A program made the translations under genes and the position numbers. Shown here one piece after another: positions 7,091-9,157 of a stretch of 9,157 nt of DNA. How positions within the stretch are numbered: position 1 is the first letter of the stretch; the number at the start of each line of letters is the position of its first letter. Where the stretch lies: NCBI GenBank assembly GCA_002316385.1, contig DCDL01000010.1, positions 9,841 to 18,997 of the forward strand, given 5' to 3'. The DNA is from Clostridium sp. UBA1056. GTDB lineage: Bacteria > Bacillota > Clostridia > Clostridiales > Clostridiaceae. The notes under the pieces were generated by a model. That model did not search any database, had not been told where the DNA came from, and saw only the letters and a program-made list of their open reading frames with translations.

Positions 7091-7117
7091 TTTACATGAT
7101 ACAGTATAGCATATAAT
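7091..7117 (+). promoter_or_regulatory. Candidate promoter for the deacetylase gene
   Basis: TTTACA (7091-7096) and TATAAT (7112-7117) are 15 bp apart, shorter than ideal for sigma-A. The -10 sits in CATATAAT, which also resembles the CATACAAT-like -10 of sporulation sigma-E. A second TATAAT lies at 7131-7136 without a good -35. Which sigma factor is used cannot be settled from sequence. Confidence 0.35.
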
Positions 7118-7171
7118 GCCGTGTTCTGAATATAATTTTATAGAAAGTAAGATTATAGATAGAGAGGAAAT

Positions 7172-7936
7172 ATGGAAAGAACTAATAGAGTTAAAATAAA
7201 AGTAACAACTTACTTGGCATTGTTAATAATAACAGTATGTGTAGGTATTATGGGCCGTGTATTTTATAAGGAAGCATTTGCTCCGACAAATAAAAAGTTG
7301 CCTATCTACTCAGTAGATACAAAAGAAAAGAAGATAGCTATAACCTTTGATGTTAATTGGGGAGATGACAAAACCAATGAAATACTAGATATCCTTGATA
7401 AGTATAATGCAAAAGCCACATTCTATATTATAGGATTATGGTGTGATGATTATCCAGAGAAAGTAAAGGAAATTACCAAGAGAGGCCATGAAATAGGTAA
7501 TCACTCTAACAAACATCCTGATTATACCACTATGACAAAGGAGAATATAATAAAGGATTTAGAAATAGCTAATGCAAAAATACTTGGTTTAACTGGTGAA
7601 TCACCTAAAACCTTTAGATTTCCTTCAGGAGCATATAATGATGCGTCTATGGAAGCGATAGAGAGTGCAGGAATAAAAGCTATACAATGGGATGCAGATA
7701 GTATTGATTGGAAGGCAAATGGAGCAGATATAGAATATGAAAGAATAGTATCAAAGGCTAAAGAAGGTTCTATACTATTATTTCATAATGATGGAAAATA
7801 TACTCCACAAAACTTACCAAGAATAATTGAGAAGTATCAATCTATGGGATATGAATTTGTTAAGGTTTCCGACTTAATATATAGTGAAAATTATTATTTA
7901 GATCATACAGGAAAGCAAATACTAAATAGGGATTAG
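7172..7936 (+). CDS. PdaB-type polysaccharide deacetylase, membrane-anchored
   Basis: A 254-residue carbohydrate-esterase-family-4 (NodB) protein. One N-terminal transmembrane helix (about 12-31) follows a basic start, so the enzyme domain (about 50-240) should lie outside the membrane. Motif 1 is TFDVNWGDD (58-66). Asp60 fits the catalytic base, but the usual second Asp of TFDD is Val, as in the PdaB/YbaN subgroup. Motif 2 is HSNKH (111-115, metal-binding His pair), motif 3 is RFPSGAYN (149-156), motif 4 is WDADSIDW (173-180) and motif 5 is LLFHND (202-207, His205). PdaB in Bacillus is needed to keep spores stable, so a role in spore cortex or peptidoglycan modification is likely here by family. 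Deacetylase activity is not shown by the sequence alone. The ribosome site is a weaker AGAGAGG with short spacing. It is divergent from the DUF4364 gene. Confidence 0.92.
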   Translation: MERTNRVKIKVTTYLALLIITVCVGIMGRVFYKEAFAPTNKKLPIYSVDTKEKKIAITFDVNWGDDKTNEILDILDKYNAKATFYIIGLWCDDYPEKVKEITKRGHEIGNHSNKHPDYTTMTKENIIKDLEIANAKILGLTGESPKTFRFPSGAYNDASMEAIESAGIKAIQWDADSIDWKANGADIEYERIVSKAKEGSILLFHNDGKYTPQNLPRIIEKYQSMGYEFVKVSDLIYSENYYLDHTGKQILNRD

Positions 7937-8054
7937 ATGTTACATGAAGTTCAATTTAAGTAGAGTTAATACGAGTGATTAGAAATAGTAAATAGTATCT
8001 TAAAAAAATAAATCATAAAAAGTTGGTTTTTAGTTCAGAATTACATGAATATAC

Positions 8055-8096
8055 AATTATTTAATAACGTATTATTAAATATATTATTAAATAATT
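8055..8096. repeat. 13-bp inverted repeat overlapping a 12-bp tandem duplication
   Basis: AATTATTTAATAA (8055-8067) is perfectly complementary to TTATTAAATAATT (8084-8096), with a 16-nt loop. Overlapping this, TATTATTAAATA occurs twice head to tail (8070-8081 and 8082-8093). All pairs are A-T, so a stable RNA terminator is unlikely. A DNA-bending or protein-binding role is possible. Confidence 0.7.
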
Positions 8097-8125
8097 AAAA
8101 AATATGAATTTTTTCAAATTATATG

Positions 8126-8154
8126 TTGTAAAATTTAGGCAATTATTCTATAAT
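8126..8154 (+). promoter_or_regulatory. Sigma-A-like promoter of the OB-fold gene
   Basis: TTGTAA (8126-8131) and TATAAT (8149-8154) have an ideal 17-bp spacer. The start should be near 8161, giving a leader of about 125-128 nt before the ATG. Confidence 0.7.
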
Positions 8155-8247
8155 TAACTCACGGGGGTAATGTAAATAGAACTATAAGAAAAATGTATGA
8201 TTTTTACTATAAATAGGAATATTTTTATTTATTAAGAATATAGATTA

Positions 8248-8262
8248 TAGTAAATTTTACTA
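8248..8262. promoter_or_regulatory. Perfect palindrome in the OB-fold gene leader, possible operator
   Basis: TAGTAAATTTTACTA has two 7-nt arms around a central T and ends 15 nt before the GAGGGG ribosome binding site (8278-8283). The half-site TTTACTA recurs at 8203-8209, and TAGTAAA at 7986-7992. It could be a protein-binding site or a small RNA hairpin; the A/T bias makes chance possible. Confidence 0.35.
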
Positions 8263-8288
8263 AAAAACCAAGGGAGAGAGGGGTTACC

Positions 8289-9023
8289 ATGGATAATAAT
8301 ATTTTTAATAACAAAATCTACTTAGAAGGAAAAGTTATTTCAGATTTAGAGTTTAGCCATGAAATGTATGGTGAAGGATTTTACAATTTTGAATTTGAGG
8401 TTTCGAGACTTAGCGATACTTCAGACATACTGGTGATTACAGTATCAGAAAGATTAATTGCAGGAATAGATGTAAGCATTGGAAGTGAGCTTGTGATAGA
8501 TGGGCAGCTTAGATCATACAACAAGTTTGTAGATGGTGCCAATAGACTTATACTAACTGTATTTGCAAGGGATATTCGCCAACTTGAGGAAAGAGGAAAG
8601 AATCCAAATCAAATTTTCTTAGATGGATATATTTGCAAGGCACCCGTTTACAGAACGACTCCATTTGGCAGAGAAATAGCAGACATGCTATTAGCTGTTA
8701 ATAGATTGTATAATAAATCGGATTATATTCCTACTATCGCTTGGGGAAGAAACTCTAGATTTTGTAAGAGTTTAGAAGTAGGAGATAATATTAGGGTTTG
8801 GGGAAGACTACAAAGTAGAGAGTATCAAAAGAAAATCACAGCCACAGAAGTGGTTAGAAAGATTGCCTATGAGGTTTCAATCTCTAAAATGGAAAGAGTT
8901 ACTGATGAAAATAGAGATAGCATTACTATTATAGGCAAAGTGAACAATGATGAAGTCACAGATGAAAGCAATAATGTGCAAAAAGATGGTTTAGATGATA
9001 CTGAGAATAAAGAAGTTATTTAA
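8289..9023 (+). CDS. Tandem OB-fold single-stranded-DNA-binding-like protein
   Basis: A 244-residue cytoplasmic protein with two OB folds, at about 8-99 and 107-200. The second resembles SSB: QIFLDGYI (108-115), the TPFG turn (124-127), AVNRLYNKSDYIPTIAWG (136-153) and GRLQSREYQK (172-181). The first has the same landmarks about 100 residues earlier, KIYLEGKV (9-16) and GQLRSYNK (72-79), pointing to an internal duplication. The tail from 205 is acidic but ends in NKEVI, not the DDDIPF-like tip that housekeeping SSB uses to recruit partners. It is therefore probably a second, clostridial SSB-like or PriB-like protein and not the essential ssb, which normally lies between rpsF and rpsR. The start is supported by GAGGGG 5 nt upstream. 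A strong terminator follows, so it is probably monocistronic. Confidence 0.85.
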   Translation: MDNNIFNNKIYLEGKVISDLEFSHEMYGEGFYNFEFEVSRLSDTSDILVITVSERLIAGIDVSIGSELVIDGQLRSYNKFVDGANRLILTVFARDIRQLEERGKNPNQIFLDGYICKAPVYRTTPFGREIADMLLAVNRLYNKSDYIPTIAWGRNSRFCKSLEVGDNIRVWGRLQSREYQKKITATEVVRKIAYEVSISKMERVTDENRDSITIIGKVNNDEVTDESNNVQKDGLDDTENKEVI

Positions 9024-9039
9024 TAAAATAAATTACTTA

Positions 9040-9076
9040 AAAAGCTATCATGAAGAAGTTCTTCATGATAGCTTTT
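9040..9076 (+). terminator. Strong intrinsic terminator after the OB-fold gene
   Basis: AAAAGCTATCATGAAG (9040-9055) pairs perfectly with 9061-9076 around a 5-nt loop, a 16-bp stem with A-runs on the left and T-runs on the right. It should also work in the opposite direction. Confidence 0.9.
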
Positions 9077-9092
9077 AACTTGTTTTTTATTT

Positions 9093-9157
9093 AGGCATCT
9101 TCAAAAAATAAATAAGTCAGAATGCTCGTATATTTTGTGTTATCTGATGACTACCCG
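9093..9157. repeat. Left part of the MITE-like inverted-repeat element
   Basis: It begins with AGGCATCT (9093-9100), continues through AAAATAAAT and AAGTCA, and ends with the 27 bases that open the window (identical to 1-27). It is in the same orientation as the partial copy at 1-72 and lies 16 bp past a terminator. The window ends inside it, after element position 65 of 110 by reconstruction. Confidence 0.6.

Larger units (their letters stand above)
7937..8288 (+). other. AT-rich intergenic region between deacetylase and OB-fold genes
   Basis: No gene is seen on either strand. No good terminator follows the deacetylase; only a weak TAAAAA/TTTTTA stem (8016-8032) is present. It then holds the repeat cluster at 8055-8096 and a promoter at 8126-8154. 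The leader has a hairpin formed by AAAAAT and ATTTTT near 8188-8206 and a palindrome at 8248-8262. Confidence 0.5.

Noticed and set aside
8155..8180. G-rich ACTCACGGGGGTAATG considered as part of a cyclic-di-GMP or other riboswitch
   Set aside because: The conserved core sequences and paired stems of the riboswitches I know are not present.
1..9157. Hidden defence, phage, toxin-antitoxin, CRISPR or biosynthetic system
   Set aside because: All coding space is accounted for by housekeeping or conserved clostridial genes. No nuclease, integrase, repeat array or paired small genes are visible.

Overview
The window is AT-rich chromosomal DNA from a low-GC Firmicute, most likely Clostridium or a close relative. 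The evidence is the strong AGGAGG ribosome binding sites, AGA/ATA-rich codon use, a T-box leader in front of valS, a clostridial DUF4364-type protein and a spore-associated PdaB-type deacetylase. It reads as ordinary core genome with a few poorly characterised genes. I found no phage, CRISPR, toxin-antitoxin or defence system.

Layout from left to right: the right part of a short inverted-repeat element (1-72); a terminator and a small TPR-protein gene on the minus strand (90-449); a divergent promoter and a valine T-box leader (555-850); a 175-nt AT-rich spacer with hairpins; valS (1026-3668) with a long terminator; a 350-bp hairpin-rich noncoding stretch; folC (true start 4164, not 4137); a cysteine-rich seven-bladed YncE/YVTN-like beta-propeller (5551-6435). 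Convergent to that is a DUF4364-type winged-helix protein on the minus strand (true start 7007). Divergent from the DUF4364 gene is a membrane-anchored PdaB-type polysaccharide deacetylase (7172-7936). Then come a 352-bp AT-rich intergenic region with repeats and a good promoter, a tandem OB-fold ssDNA-binding-like protein (8289-9023), a strong terminator, and the left part of the same inverted-repeat element (9093-9157).

Functional grouping: valS is controlled by uncharged tRNA-Val through its T-box and is insulated from folC by a terminator. folC and the propeller gene are close enough (82 bp) to share a transcript. The DUF4364 and deacetylase genes fire from one divergent 164-bp region. 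The OB-fold gene has its own sigma-A-like promoter and a roughly 125-nt leader.

The most unusual feature is structural. The first 27 bases and the last 27 bases of the window are identical and in direct orientation. Overlapping them reconstructs a 110-bp element with imperfect inverted ends (AGGCATCT...AGATGCCT). The simplest reading is that the window is a contig broken at both ends inside copies of a dispersed MITE-like repeat. A circle or a head-to-tail tandem amplification would give the same picture and cannot be excluded from the sequence alone.
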